Assembly (NCBI GenBank): GCA_017938145.1
Contig: JAGBCB010000007.1
Location: 1 to 39,067 of the forward strand
Reading direction: 5' to 3'
DNA from: Lachnospiraceae bacterium
Lineage (GTDB): Bacteria > Bacillota > Clostridia > Lachnospirales > Lachnospiraceae
DNA: 39,067 nucleotides
Shown: piece after piece, positions 1 through 7,571 of the stretch
How positions within the stretch are numbered: the first letter of the stretch is position 1
Layout of the letters: the number at the start of each line of letters is the position of its first letter
The notes under the pieces: model-generated
Databases searched by the model: none
What the model was told of the DNA's origin: nothing
Seen by the model: the letters and a program-made list of their open reading frames with translations, nothing else
Translations under genes and position numbers: made by a program

Positions 1-121
1 ACATTTTTCTTCGTCTGCTGCAATCTTTACCCGGATTGTAGACAAAATCCTGTACATGTTCTTCCATCTCATCAATGAGTGCAAAAAGAGTATTCTTTAG
101 TTTCATTTCATAAGCAATCAT
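1..121 (-). CDS. IS4-type transposase, N-terminal part (runs off window)
   Basis: The minus-strand frame from the ATG at 121 encodes 40 residues before the window edge, including FVYNPGKD followed by a basic CSRRRKM stretch. That pattern matches my memory of the N-terminus of IS4/IS231-type DDE transposases in Clostridia, where a Phe-Val-x-Asn-Pro-Gly-Lys-Asp segment precedes a basic stretch. A strong AAGGAGGG ribosome site lies at 127-134 with good spacing, so 121 is the likely start. The catalytic DDE residues would lie outside the window, so intactness cannot be judged. It is read in the same direction as the GH95 gene upstream, with a terminator between them. An unrelated protein is possible, because only 40 residues are visible. 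Confidence 0.6.
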   Translation of the reverse strand, partial: MIAYEMKLKNTLFALIDEMEEHVQDFVYNPGKDCSRRRKM

Positions 122-199
122 ATATGCCCTCCTTAAAAAAATGTCTTTAAGGCGAGGCAACATATTTTACATTATTTGTCAAGTGTTTTTTTCGAAAAG

Positions 200-242
200 G
201 CAAAAAAAACACGAAATAAGCACAAAAGCCTATTTCGTGTTT
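200..242 (-). terminator. Rho-independent terminator after the GH95 gene
   Basis: A perfect 12-bp stem (207-218 pairing with 231-242, arm AAACACGAAATA) with a 12-nt loop is followed on the minus strand by a run of seven or more T (206 down to about 200). It lies downstream of the GH95 stop codon and before the transposase gene, so it probably ends the GH95 transcript. The same stem might instead belong to the insertion-sequence edge. Confidence 0.65.
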
Positions 243-254
243 CATAAAATTTCT

Positions 255-331
255 TAACTTAATGACATTGGTACCGACGTCGTTCAAGGGTTTTGTTCGG
301 ATAAAATTCATGTCGGGCTTTTGTTAAGTTT
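255..331. repeat. Short nested inverted repeat, possible half copy of the 35.9-kb element
   Basis: Outer arms AACTTAA (256-262) and TTAAGTT (324-330) and inner arms CCGAC and GTCGG form a nested palindrome just past the GH95 stop. The segment GACGT..TTTTGTTCGGATAAAA resembles the right half of the larger palindrome at 36014-36045 (GACGT..TTTTGTACGAATAAAA, 14 of 16 in the last block). It may therefore be a truncated relative of that repeat. The similarity was judged by eye only. Confidence 0.4.
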
Positions 332-377
332 TAAAAACGGGAAGTGCTGGCTTGCGGCCAGAGTTTACTTCGCTGTC

Positions 378-2612
378 TCAATTCTTGTACATAATTTTCA
401 GTGGATATGCTTCGCCGTTTTCAAACACTTCTGCGTACCATTCACGGTTACTTGTGGTAACTACAAATTCGGTTACTTTGCCGTTGTTCCAAGCGAGGGT
501 TGCCTCGGCGTTGCCCGGTAAGCGTACGCCTTCGATGCGGCCGCACGGCCACTGCTTTGGCAGGGCAGGAAGTAAGAATACTTTGCCGTTTCTTGCCTGA
601 ATCAGCATTTCCACAATAGCTGCGGTGGCACCGAAGTTACCGTCAATCTGGAACGGCGGATGGTTGTCAAAGAGGTTGCTCAAGGTGGAGTTGCTAAAGA
701 GCTTCTTTAAGGTATCGTATACCTTGTCACCCTTTTGCAGGCGGGCATAGAGATTGATAATCCATGCACAGCTCCAGCCGGTATGTCCGCCACCCATGGA
801 CAGGCGGCGCTCCAGTGTTTTTTCTGCGGCAACGGTCAGTTCCGGAGTTTCTTCCAAAGTAATCTGGTTGGATGGATATAAGCCAAACAGATGGGAAATG
901 TGACGGTGTCCCGGTTCGGCTTCTTCGTATTCTTTATCCCACTCCATGAGGGTTCCGTTAGAAGCGATTTGCGTCGGACGCAGGCGGGACAGCTGGTACT
1001 TGATTTTGTCATTCAGCTCATCTTCCACGCCAAGGATTTTTGCAGCTTCAATGCACTGGGTAAACAGGTCTCGCAAAATCTGGTTATCCATGGTAACACC
1101 GGCGGAATTACAGCCACGCTCTCCGCTTGGGAGAATAAAGGTGTTCTCCGGAGAAACGGAAGGGCAGGTAACGAGATAGCCTTCGTGCTCAATCATAAAG
1201 TCCAGGAAGAACAGGGCGGCTTCACGCATGATAGGAAAAGCTTCCTGTAAAAATTCTTTGTCCTGCGTATATACATAGTGGGTCCACTGGTGGGTGCAAA
1301 GCCATGCAGCGCCCATTACCCAGTAAGTGCCCGGAATCCACAAATCCTGTGGTGCGGTATCGCCCCAGATATCGGTGTTATGGTGGGCTACAAAGCCACG
1401 GCAGCCGTACATTTTTTCTGCTGTAACCCGGCCGTGTTCTACCATGCGTCTGATGTGGTCAAGCAGGGAGGTGTGGCACTCGGAAAGATTACAGGTTTCT
1501 GCCGGCCAGTAGTTCATTTGGGCATTGATATTGATGGTGTATTTACTTCCCCACGGCGGAGTGAAGTCTTTGCACCAGATGCCCTGTAAGTTGGCAGGCA
1601 GGGTGCCCGGACGGCTGGAGGAAATCAGCAGGTAACGGCCGAAATCAAAGTAGGTTTCTACCAGGGAACTTGGGATTTCACCATTTTTTACGCCGGCAAG
1701 AATTTCGCCGGTAGGAATGTTGGCAACCTTGGCATGCTTCGCTTCGTTGGTGGCGTTGGACTTTGCTTCCTCACTGCTGTAGAGCTCTAAGTTTACTCTG
1801 TTAAAATAGCTTTGGTAGTCTTTGATATGTTCTTCTTTTAATTCTTCATAATCTTTTGCCATGCCGTCAGCCAGTTTTTTGTTTACATATGCTTCCGGTT
1901 CGTCGCCCCAAAAGTTGGTGGCAGCACAGTAGTACAGGGTAACCTCATCGGCATCTTCTGCAACTAAGGAGCGGCCCATGGCGTAGAGCTTGCCGCCTTT
2001 TGCAGTGCCGGTAACCTTAGTGTAGAAATTAATACCGTCGTCAGCAAGCTTTCCCCAAAGGGCTACACCATTGTCATCCGTGCGCATGGTGCCGCCAAAG
2101 AAATGCCAGCGCTCCATTTTTGCCCGGAAATTCAGTTTCTTTTCGCCGGTGGCCTTCATGTGGATTACCAACAGGTTTGCCGGTGCGGAAATAAAGTATT
2201 CTTTTTCGTAAGAAGTGTCTGCGGTGCGGTAGGATGTAGTGCACACAGCAGTGCTTAAATCTAATTCTCTGCGGTATTCCAACACTTCTCCCGGGTCCTT
2301 CTGGTCAATCATTAAATCGCCCATGGTCTGATATACCCGCATGTCGTTTGGACATCCGGCAAAGGCAAGCTGCATTAAGTCCTCTGCTTCGGAAATTTTA
2401 CCGTCCAGAATCAGCTTCTGCACTTTTGGCAGAGCTTCCTTTGCGTCCGGATTGTTACGGTCGGAATATCCGCCGGACCACATGGTTTCTTCGTTTAAGG
2501 CGATTTGGTCACGGACGGTGCCGCCGTAAATCATGGCCCCCAGCTTACCGTTACCAAGGGGCAGGGCCTCTTCCCAGATGCCTGCCGGTTTGTTAAACCA
2601 AATTGTTCTCAT
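378..2612 (-). CDS. GH95 alpha-L-fucosidase-type glycoside hydrolase, cytoplasmic
   Basis: A 744-residue protein with the full-length GH95 pattern: the N-terminal domain opens with WFNKPAGIWEEALPLGNGKLG and the (alpha/alpha)6 barrel carries ININAQMNYWPAE (activating Asn), SPENTF with the probable acid E489, and QIDGNFGATAAI with D657, matching the catalytic base position known from bifidobacterial AfcA. The family inverts alpha-1,2-L-fucosides; some members act on alpha-L-galactosides, which cannot be excluded here. No signal peptide is present, so it should act on imported oligosaccharides in the cytoplasm. It lies directly downstream of the AraC gene on the same strand, and a TTGAACAT box (2655-2662, minus) in its upstream region matches boxes in the AraC/GH27 intergenic region, suggesting shared control. 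Confidence 0.9.
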   Translation of the reverse strand: MRTIWFNKPAGIWEEALPLGNGKLGAMIYGGTVRDQIALNEETMWSGGYSDRNNPDAKEALPKVQKLILDGKISEAEDLMQLAFAGCPNDMRVYQTMGDLMIDQKDPGEVLEYRRELDLSTAVCTTSYRTADTSYEKEYFISAPANLLVIHMKATGEKKLNFRAKMERWHFFGGTMRTDDNGVALWGKLADDGINFYTKVTGTAKGGKLYAMGRSLVAEDADEVTLYYCAATNFWGDEPEAYVNKKLADGMAKDYEELKEEHIKDYQSYFNRVNLELYSSEEAKSNATNEAKHAKVANIPTGEILAGVKNGEIPSSLVETYFDFGRYLLISSSRPGTLPANLQGIWCKDFTPPWGSKYTININAQMNYWPAETCNLSECHTSLLDHIRRMVEHGRVTAEKMYGCRGFVAHHNTDIWGDTAPQDLWIPGTYWVMGAAWLCTHQWTHYVYTQDKEFLQEAFPIMREAALFFLDFMIEHEGYLVTCPSVSPENTFILPSGERGCNSAGVTMDNQILRDLFTQCIEAAKILGVEDELNDKIKYQLSRLRPTQIASNGTLMEWDKEYEEAEPGHRHISHLFGLYPSNQITLEETPELTVAAEKTLERRLSMGGGHTGWSCAWIINLYARLQKGDKVYDTLKKLFSNSTLSNLFDNHPPFQIDGNFGATAAIVEMLIQARNGKVFLLPALPKQWPCGRIEGVRLPGNAEATLAWNNGKVTEFVVTTSNREWYAEVFENGEAYPLKIMYKN

Positions 2613-2654
2613 GGTGTTTGTCTCCTGTCTGTAAAATGATATGTAAAGTGAATA

Positions 2655-2662
2655 ATGTTCAA
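2655..2662 (-). promoter_or_regulatory. TTGAACAT box upstream of GH95 (putative AraC site)
   Basis: The minus strand reads CCTTGAACATTATT here, about 45 bp upstream of the GH95 start. The same TTGAACAT/TCTGAACAT word occurs four times between the divergent AraC and GH27 genes. Its recurrence only in this neighbourhood suggests an operator of the local AraC protein. No protein-binding evidence can be given. Confidence 0.4.
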
Positions 2663-2736
2663 GGGTACAAAATCAGTATACAATATCCGGCGTTAATAAA
2701 ATAGCGCAATTATTAGTGAGTTTGTACAGTATTTCC

Positions 2737-3555
2737 TCAATTTTTGCGATATTCTGCCGGGGACATGCCTTCGTGGCGCTTAAATACCGTGCTGAAGTAT
2801 CCGGCATCCGGAAAGCCGCACCGGCATCCGATGTCGGCGACAGGGGTGTCGGTATGCCGCAGTAACATTTTTGCTTCGCCCAGCCGGCGGTAGGTGAGGT
2901 ATTCCATGGGACGCATGTGCATGGTTTCTTTAAAAATCCGGCACAGATGCTGGGGAGAAATGCCTGCCAGCTCCGCAAGTACAGTGATGGAAAAATCCTC
3001 GGCAAAGTGGTCGTCAATATAATTGAGAATCGGCATCAGCTGCTTGCTTTTGTCGGTTCCCCGGTCGGTGCTTTTGGTAACGGTATGCCGGTAAAACTCC
3101 AGAAGATAGTCGTATATCAGGCCGGAACAGGTGTAATCCCCGAATACTTTGTCGGTTTTTTGTGCTACAAACATTTTATTGAATAGTTTTTCTAACATAC
3201 TGCTGTCTGTCGGGGTGCAGCAGACGGGCTGGGTAAGCCCCAGTTCTTTTTTGATTTGGGAGCAGGAGAGCCCGTCAAAAACCACCCAGGTTACTTCCCA
3301 GGTTTCCGTCAACGGATAATATTCGTGCGGAACGGCGTTGGGAAGGAAGAAAAAGCATCCGGGTGGCAGGGAAATGGTAGCTCCTTCTGTTTTCAGGCAG
3401 CCTTGGCCGTTTACGCTGTGTAAAATCTGATTCCAGTAATAGCCCTCCGGCCGGTGGACGTGTCCCTGATATTCTGTACCGCCAATTCCCGCCAGATGAA
3501 CAGGGAGCTGCCATACGTTTGGGTTGGAAGGATAAATGCTTTGATTTACAGGCAT
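2737..3555 (-). CDS. AraC-family transcriptional regulator of the glycan locus
   Basis: A 272-residue regulator. Residues about 25-100 form a cupin-like sensor (HVHRPEGYYWNQILHSVNG then SLPPGCFFFLPNAVPHEY), a typical effector-binding arm of sugar-responsive AraC proteins. The C-terminal ~100 residues carry two helix-turn-helix motifs (LAELAGISPQHLCRIFKE and VADIGCRCGFPDAGYFSTVFKR) and end with the standard GMSPAEYRKN tail. The start at 3555 has AAAGGAG about 11 nt upstream. It is divergent from the GH27 operon and upstream of GH95 on the same strand, so it probably activates both when an oligosaccharide binds. The inducer is unknown. Confidence 0.9.
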   Translation of the reverse strand: MPVNQSIYPSNPNVWQLPVHLAGIGGTEYQGHVHRPEGYYWNQILHSVNGQGCLKTEGATISLPPGCFFFLPNAVPHEYYPLTETWEVTWVVFDGLSCSQIKKELGLTQPVCCTPTDSSMLEKLFNKMFVAQKTDKVFGDYTCSGLIYDYLLEFYRHTVTKSTDRGTDKSKQLMPILNYIDDHFAEDFSITVLAELAGISPQHLCRIFKETMHMRPMEYLTYRRLGEAKMLLRHTDTPVADIGCRCGFPDAGYFSTVFKRHEGMSPAEYRKN

Positions 3556-3658
3556 AGTGATTGCTGCTCCTTTCTTTGCTTTTTATATAAACAAGTAGAA
3601 TATTGTTTCTGAGTCCAGTATAACACAGATGGGAGGACTTGACTACATAATTTTAAAA

Positions 3659-3799
3659 TCTGAACATTACTATCATGGACGAAAATATGATAAATACAGT
3701 GGTTTGCGAATAAAGACTTTTGTGTTTTGAACATCAAAAAGAAGGATTTGTTCAGAATTTGAAATTGCGTATATGGAACAAAAATGGTATTCTGAACAT
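3659..3799. promoter_or_regulatory. Cluster of GAACAT boxes between AraC and the GH27 operon
   Basis: Four related words lie in 140 bp: TCTGAACAT (3659-3667), TTTGAACATC (3726-3735), inverted TGTTCAGAAT (3749-3758) and TTCTGAACAT (3790-3799). The last overlaps the probable -10 box of the GH27 promoter. A further copy precedes GH95. This is the pattern expected for AraC-family half-sites controlling divergent genes. The assignment to the adjacent AraC is inference. Confidence 0.45.
3765..3793 (+). promoter_or_regulatory. Probable weak promoter of the GH27 operon
   Basis: TTGCGT (3765-3770), a 17-bp spacer and TATTCT (3788-3793) lie about 43 bp before the GH27 start. Both hexamers are poor matches to consensus, as expected for an activator-dependent promoter, and the GAACAT boxes surround them. 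Confidence 0.35.
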
Positions 3800-3835
3800 A
3801 ACAGAAAATGTGAATGAATGAAAGGAGTTTATCTT

Positions 3836-4993
3836 ATGAACAAACCTTTAGCACATACCCCGCCAATGGGCTGGAATTCCTGGAATACCTTTGGTTGGAA
3901 CATTAATGAAGAATTGATTAAAACCGCAGCAGATGCTTTTGTGGAAACCGGATTAAAGGATGCCGGTTATGAATATATCGTTATCGATGACTGCTGGAGC
4001 GAAAAGCAGCGTGACGAAAACGGCAGACTGGTGCCGGACAAAAACAAGTTCCCGAACGGCATCAAGCCGGTGGCAGATTACATCCATTCCAAGGGTTTAA
4101 AGTTTGGTATTTATTCCTGCGCCGGAACCCACACCTGTGCCGGACATCCGGGCAGCTTTGAGCATGAATTTGACGATGCGGAGACCTTCGCCGAGTGGGG
4201 CGTGGATTATTTAAAATATGATTACTGCTACAAGCCAAAGAGCGCAGACGGTGAAAACCTGTATAAGCGCATGGCAATGGCGCTCAGAAACTGCGGCAGG
4301 GACATTGTTTTTTCTGCCTGCAACTGGGGTAACGACGGTGTATTAAACTGGATTCGTGAATCCGGTGCCCAGCTGTTCCGTTCCATCGGAGACATTCAGG
4401 ATAACTGGCTGTCCATCCAGGGTATTGTGGAATCCCAGCTGACTCATGAGGCTTACAGCGGCGTGTACTGCCACAACGACATGGATATGCTGGTGGTTGG
4501 TATGCACGGCAAGGGTGATAACGCAGAGGTACTTGGCAAGGTGGTAGGCGGCTGTACCGATACCGAATACAAGACACACTTTGCACTTTGGGCACTGAAG
4601 AATTCTCCGTTGATGATTGGCTGCGATGTCCGCAAGATGTCTCCGGAGACCAAGGAAATTTTGACAAATGCAGACATTATTGCCCTCAATCAGGATATCG
4701 AATGCCGCGGACCATACTGCATCCGCCAGTGGAACAATCCGGAAAAGGTATTTGCTTTAGTAAAGCCTTTATGCGGCGGCGATTATGCCATCGGTATGTT
4801 TAACTTTAGTGATAAAACCAGTGAAATGTCCTTACAGTTCTTTGACATCGGTCTGCCAACCTCCTCCGGCAGGGGTCTGGAACTGTATGACTGTCACAAG
4901 CATGAAACCATCGGAACCTTTACGGAGCGTTATGCAGCGCAGATTCCTTCCCACGATTGTTTCGTGTTCCGTGCCAAGGTGGTAAAAAAGTAA
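3836..4993 (+). CDS. GH27 alpha-galactosidase, cytoplasmic
   Basis: A 385-residue clan GH-D enzyme. It opens with the family signature TPPMGWNSWNTFGW, then has IDDCW, KYDYC with the nucleophile D129, and CHNDMDML with the acid/base D217 in the (beta/alpha)8 barrel, followed by a short beta-sandwich. The family retains configuration and removes alpha-galactosyl side groups; some members prefer alpha-N-acetylgalactosamine or beta-L-arabinopyranose. The chosen ATG at 3836 follows AAAGGAG with 8-nt spacing; an in-frame ATG 18 nt earlier lacks a site. No signal peptide is seen, so it probably acts on imported galactosylated oligosaccharides. It is the first gene of the long operon and overlaps the next start by one base (TAATG). 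Confidence 0.92.
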   Translation: MNKPLAHTPPMGWNSWNTFGWNINEELIKTAADAFVETGLKDAGYEYIVIDDCWSEKQRDENGRLVPDKNKFPNGIKPVADYIHSKGLKFGIYSCAGTHTCAGHPGSFEHEFDDAETFAEWGVDYLKYDYCYKPKSADGENLYKRMAMALRNCGRDIVFSACNWGNDGVLNWIRESGAQLFRSIGDIQDNWLSIQGIVESQLTHEAYSGVYCHNDMDMLVVGMHGKGDNAEVLGKVVGGCTDTEYKTHFALWALKNSPLMIGCDVRKMSPETKEILTNADIIALNQDIECRGPYCIRQWNNPEKVFALVKPLCGGDYAIGMFNFSDKTSEMSLQFFDIGLPTSSGRGLELYDCHKHETIGTFTERYAAQIPSHDCFVFRAKVVKK

Positions 4994-5196
4994 TGGCCAA
5001 TTATAAAACATGCAAAGAATGCGGAGCAGAGCTTTTGGCGGATGATATTGCCATTCACCGGAAGCTGGTGCTTCGGAATGCGGAAGATTTTTTTTGCATC
5101 GATTGTCTGGCTGCGCGGCTTGGCTGTATGCGGGCAGATATTGAGAGATTAATTCAGTATTACAGAGACAGCGGAGAGTGTACGCTGTTCCGGTAA
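4993..5196 (+). CDS. Small putative zinc-binding protein, function unknown
   Basis: A 67-residue cytoplasmic protein with two cysteine pairs, CKEC near residue 7 and CIDC near residue 35, which could form one C4 zinc site, followed by a helical tail ending SGECTLF. The start codon overlaps the GH27 stop codon, so the two are translationally coupled. I recall similar small CxxC proteins beside glycoside hydrolases in Clostridia, with no known role. Nothing here resembles a catalytic centre, and it is too small for a known zinc-finger regulator. Confidence 0.7.
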   Translation: MANYKTCKECGAELLADDIAIHRKLVLRNAEDFFCIDCLAARLGCMRADIERLIQYYRDSGECTLFR

Positions 5197-5220
5197 AATA
5201 ATGTTTTTAAGGAGAAGAAA

Positions 5221-6213
5221 ATGTTTGTAGCAAATGAAAACAGATATGAAACTATGAAATATAACCGCTGCGGAACCAGTGGTCTGATGCTTCCGGCGGT
5301 GTCTTTGGGGCTTTGGCAGAACTTCGGCCACAAGGGCTGTTTTGCCAATATGGAAAATATGATTCACACTGCATTTAATCTGGGTATTACCCATTTTGAC
5401 CTGGCAAACAATTACGGTCATCCGTATAACGGCAGTGCAGAAGAAAACTTCGGCCGGATTTTAGATGATATGCGTCACTATCGTGATGAGATGTGTATTT
5501 CCACCAAAGCGGGTTATGAAATGTGGCCTGGACCTTACGGAAACCGTAACGGCTCCCGTAAGTATCTTTTGGCTTCTCTGGACCAGAGCTTAAAGCGCAT
5601 GAAGTTAGATTATGTGGATATTTTCTATCATCATGTATTTGACCCGAATACTCCGCTAGAAGAGACTGCATTGGCACTGGATCAGGCAGTAAAGCAGGGG
5701 AAGGCGCTGTATGTGGGTATTTCCAACTACAATAAAGAGCAGACAGCAAAAATGGTGGAGCTTTTCGCGGAATTAAAGACTCCGTTTATTGTAAACCAGC
5801 CGTCGTATGCCATGTTAAACCGTTGGGTAGAGCAGGACGGCCTGGATAAATTTGTGGAAGAAAAGGGTATCGGTCTGGCAGTATTCTCTCCGCTGTACCA
5901 GGGACTCCTTACCAACAAATATTTAAACGGCGTGCCGGCGGATTCCCGCATCGGCAAGGGTGAAACCTGGATTGGCAGCCAGCTAAATGAGGCCATGGTG
6001 GCAAAGTTAAACAAGCTGAATGCTGTAGCAGAACGACGTGGACAAAAGCTGTCCCAGCTGGCACTTTCCTGGGTGCTTCATAATCCGGCGGTAGCAACGG
6101 TGTTAATTGGCGCCAGCCGTCCGGAGCAGATTGTGGAAAATGCAGCCTGCATTAACAATTTGGAGTTTTCTGCAGAGGAAATTGCAGAAATTGAAGCAAT
6201 TTTAGCGGAATAA
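5221..6213 (+). CDS. Aldo/keto reductase, YghZ-like
   Basis: A 330-residue NADPH-dependent (beta/alpha)8 oxidoreductase. The catalytic tetrad is visible: Asp and Tyr in HFDLANNYG, Lys in CISTKAGYEM and His in FYHHVFDP. The C-terminus has the cofactor-phosphate signature VLIGASRPEQIVEN. GPYGNRNGSRKYLLASLDQSLKRM is typical of the YghZ/Gpr branch, which reduces L-glyceraldehyde 3-phosphate and other aldehydes. An AAGGAG site sits just before the start. Its place in a sugar operon suggests reduction of a released monosaccharide or detoxification of an aldehyde, but the substrate cannot be read from the sequence. Confidence 0.88.
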   Translation: MFVANENRYETMKYNRCGTSGLMLPAVSLGLWQNFGHKGCFANMENMIHTAFNLGITHFDLANNYGHPYNGSAEENFGRILDDMRHYRDEMCISTKAGYEMWPGPYGNRNGSRKYLLASLDQSLKRMKLDYVDIFYHHVFDPNTPLEETALALDQAVKQGKALYVGISNYNKEQTAKMVELFAELKTPFIVNQPSYAMLNRWVEQDGLDKFVEEKGIGLAVFSPLYQGLLTNKYLNGVPADSRIGKGETWIGSQLNEAMVAKLNKLNAVAERRGQKLSQLALSWVLHNPAVATVLIGASRPEQIVENAACINNLEFSAEEIAEIEAILAE

Positions 6214-6241
6214 TTCCGGCAAAGAGAAGTGGAGGATTATC

Positions 6242-7540
6242 ATGAGAAAATTAGGAGTGATATTTTGTCTGGCGGCAGTATTGTCTTTGGCAGCCTGCGG
6301 AGCAAAGGACGAGAACCAGGAAACACCGGAACCAACCGTAAATGCGGGGCAAAGTGTTGACGATGAGGAAAACACTGCGCCGACGGATGCGCCAAAACGC
6401 ACTACGGTGCCTTCCCGTACGGAATACTTAACAGAGGAGGATATGCAAACCGCAAGTCCATGGCAGACCTGCGATAATGCGGCATTGGCAGCAGTGATGA
6501 AGAAGGCAGAGGCCGGTGAGCCGGTAACCATTGCAACCATTGGTGGCTCCATTACCCAGGGCACCATTTCAAGCGGCGCCAAGGACAGTCAGGTAAAGCA
6601 AAAATCCTGCTATGCGGATATTTTCTTCGCTTGGTGGAAGGAAACCTTCCCACAGTCCGAAATTACGGTGGTGAATGCCGGAATCGGTGCGACAGACTCT
6701 TATCTTGGAGTGCATCGTCTGCAGGAGGATGTGTTGGACTACAATCCGGACGTGGTTTTAGTAGAGTATTCCGTAAATGACGGCGGCAACAATACCTTCA
6801 AAATCACTTATGATAATTTAGTATATAAAATGGCAACCATGGAGAATGCTCCTGCGGTGATGCTTTTGTTTATGGGTCAGACCAATTTGTCCTCTGCCCA
6901 GAATGTGCATCAGCTGGTGGGTTTCCAGTATGGTTTTCCGATGGTCAGTTACATAAATTTATTATCCGGCTGGTTTGATTCCGGCCGTTATACCGAAAAG
7001 GATTTGTCCGGCGATGTGACCCATCCTTCTGCACTGGGACATGCCGTTGTGGGTGAAATCCTCTGGAAATATTTAAATCAGGTATATGCGGATCTGGATA
7101 CTTACAGCGACCCGGTAAAGTTTGATAAAAAGATTTTTACCAAGGCAAAGTACCTGGATGCAGAGCTTGCCGGTGTGGGAGATATTACACCGGAAAATAT
7201 GGGCTCCTTCACAGAGAACGGCAAGGATTTTAACGGTTGGGGCGACGTATGGAAAACCACCGACGGCGATGGCAATCTTGTGTTTAAAATTAAGTGTAGA
7301 AACTTAGGTATTCTGTTCTGGCGCTCCACAGGAAACAGCTACGGAAACTACGAGGTTTTGGTAGACGGTGTCAGTGTGGCAACCCTGCAGGGTGAATTCC
7401 CGGGCGGTTGGGGAAACTATGCCCAATCCCAGGAGGTGTTTACTTCCGATGCAGATGCGGAACATACCGTAATCATAAAAAAGGCGGCAAACTCCAAGGG
7501 TGATGACTTTGCGGTGCTTCGCCTGATGATTTCCCATTAG
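6242..7540 (+). CDS. SGNH/GDSL esterase lipoprotein (CE17-like layout)
   Basis: A 432-residue surface lipoprotein: signal peptide, lipobox LAAC with C19, and an acidic/Thr-Pro linker to about residue 60. The SGNH hydrolase domain has block I GGSIT with S103, NAG, EYSVNDG and DVTH with D258 and H261. The last ~130 residues form a beta-sandwich (GEFPGGWGNYAQSQEV) that may bind carbohydrate. An N-terminal SGNH with C-terminal beta-sandwich is the arrangement of CE17 mannan acetyl esterases described in Roseburia; CE2 has the reverse order. It sits directly before a GH26 gene, supporting deacetylation of a mannan. Family assignment below SGNH is inference. Confidence 0.85.
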   Translation: MRKLGVIFCLAAVLSLAACGAKDENQETPEPTVNAGQSVDDEENTAPTDAPKRTTVPSRTEYLTEEDMQTASPWQTCDNAALAAVMKKAEAGEPVTIATIGGSITQGTISSGAKDSQVKQKSCYADIFFAWWKETFPQSEITVVNAGIGATDSYLGVHRLQEDVLDYNPDVVLVEYSVNDGGNNTFKITYDNLVYKMATMENAPAVMLLFMGQTNLSSAQNVHQLVGFQYGFPMVSYINLLSGWFDSGRYTEKDLSGDVTHPSALGHAVVGEILWKYLNQVYADLDTYSDPVKFDKKIFTKAKYLDAELAGVGDITPENMGSFTENGKDFNGWGDVWKTTDGDGNLVFKIKCRNLGILFWRSTGNSYGNYEVLVDGVSVATLQGEFPGGWGNYAQSQEVFTSDADAEHTVIIKKAANSKGDDFAVLRLMISH

Positions 7541-7571
7541 TGGGTTTTTATAATTTAGAAAGAGGTATCCT

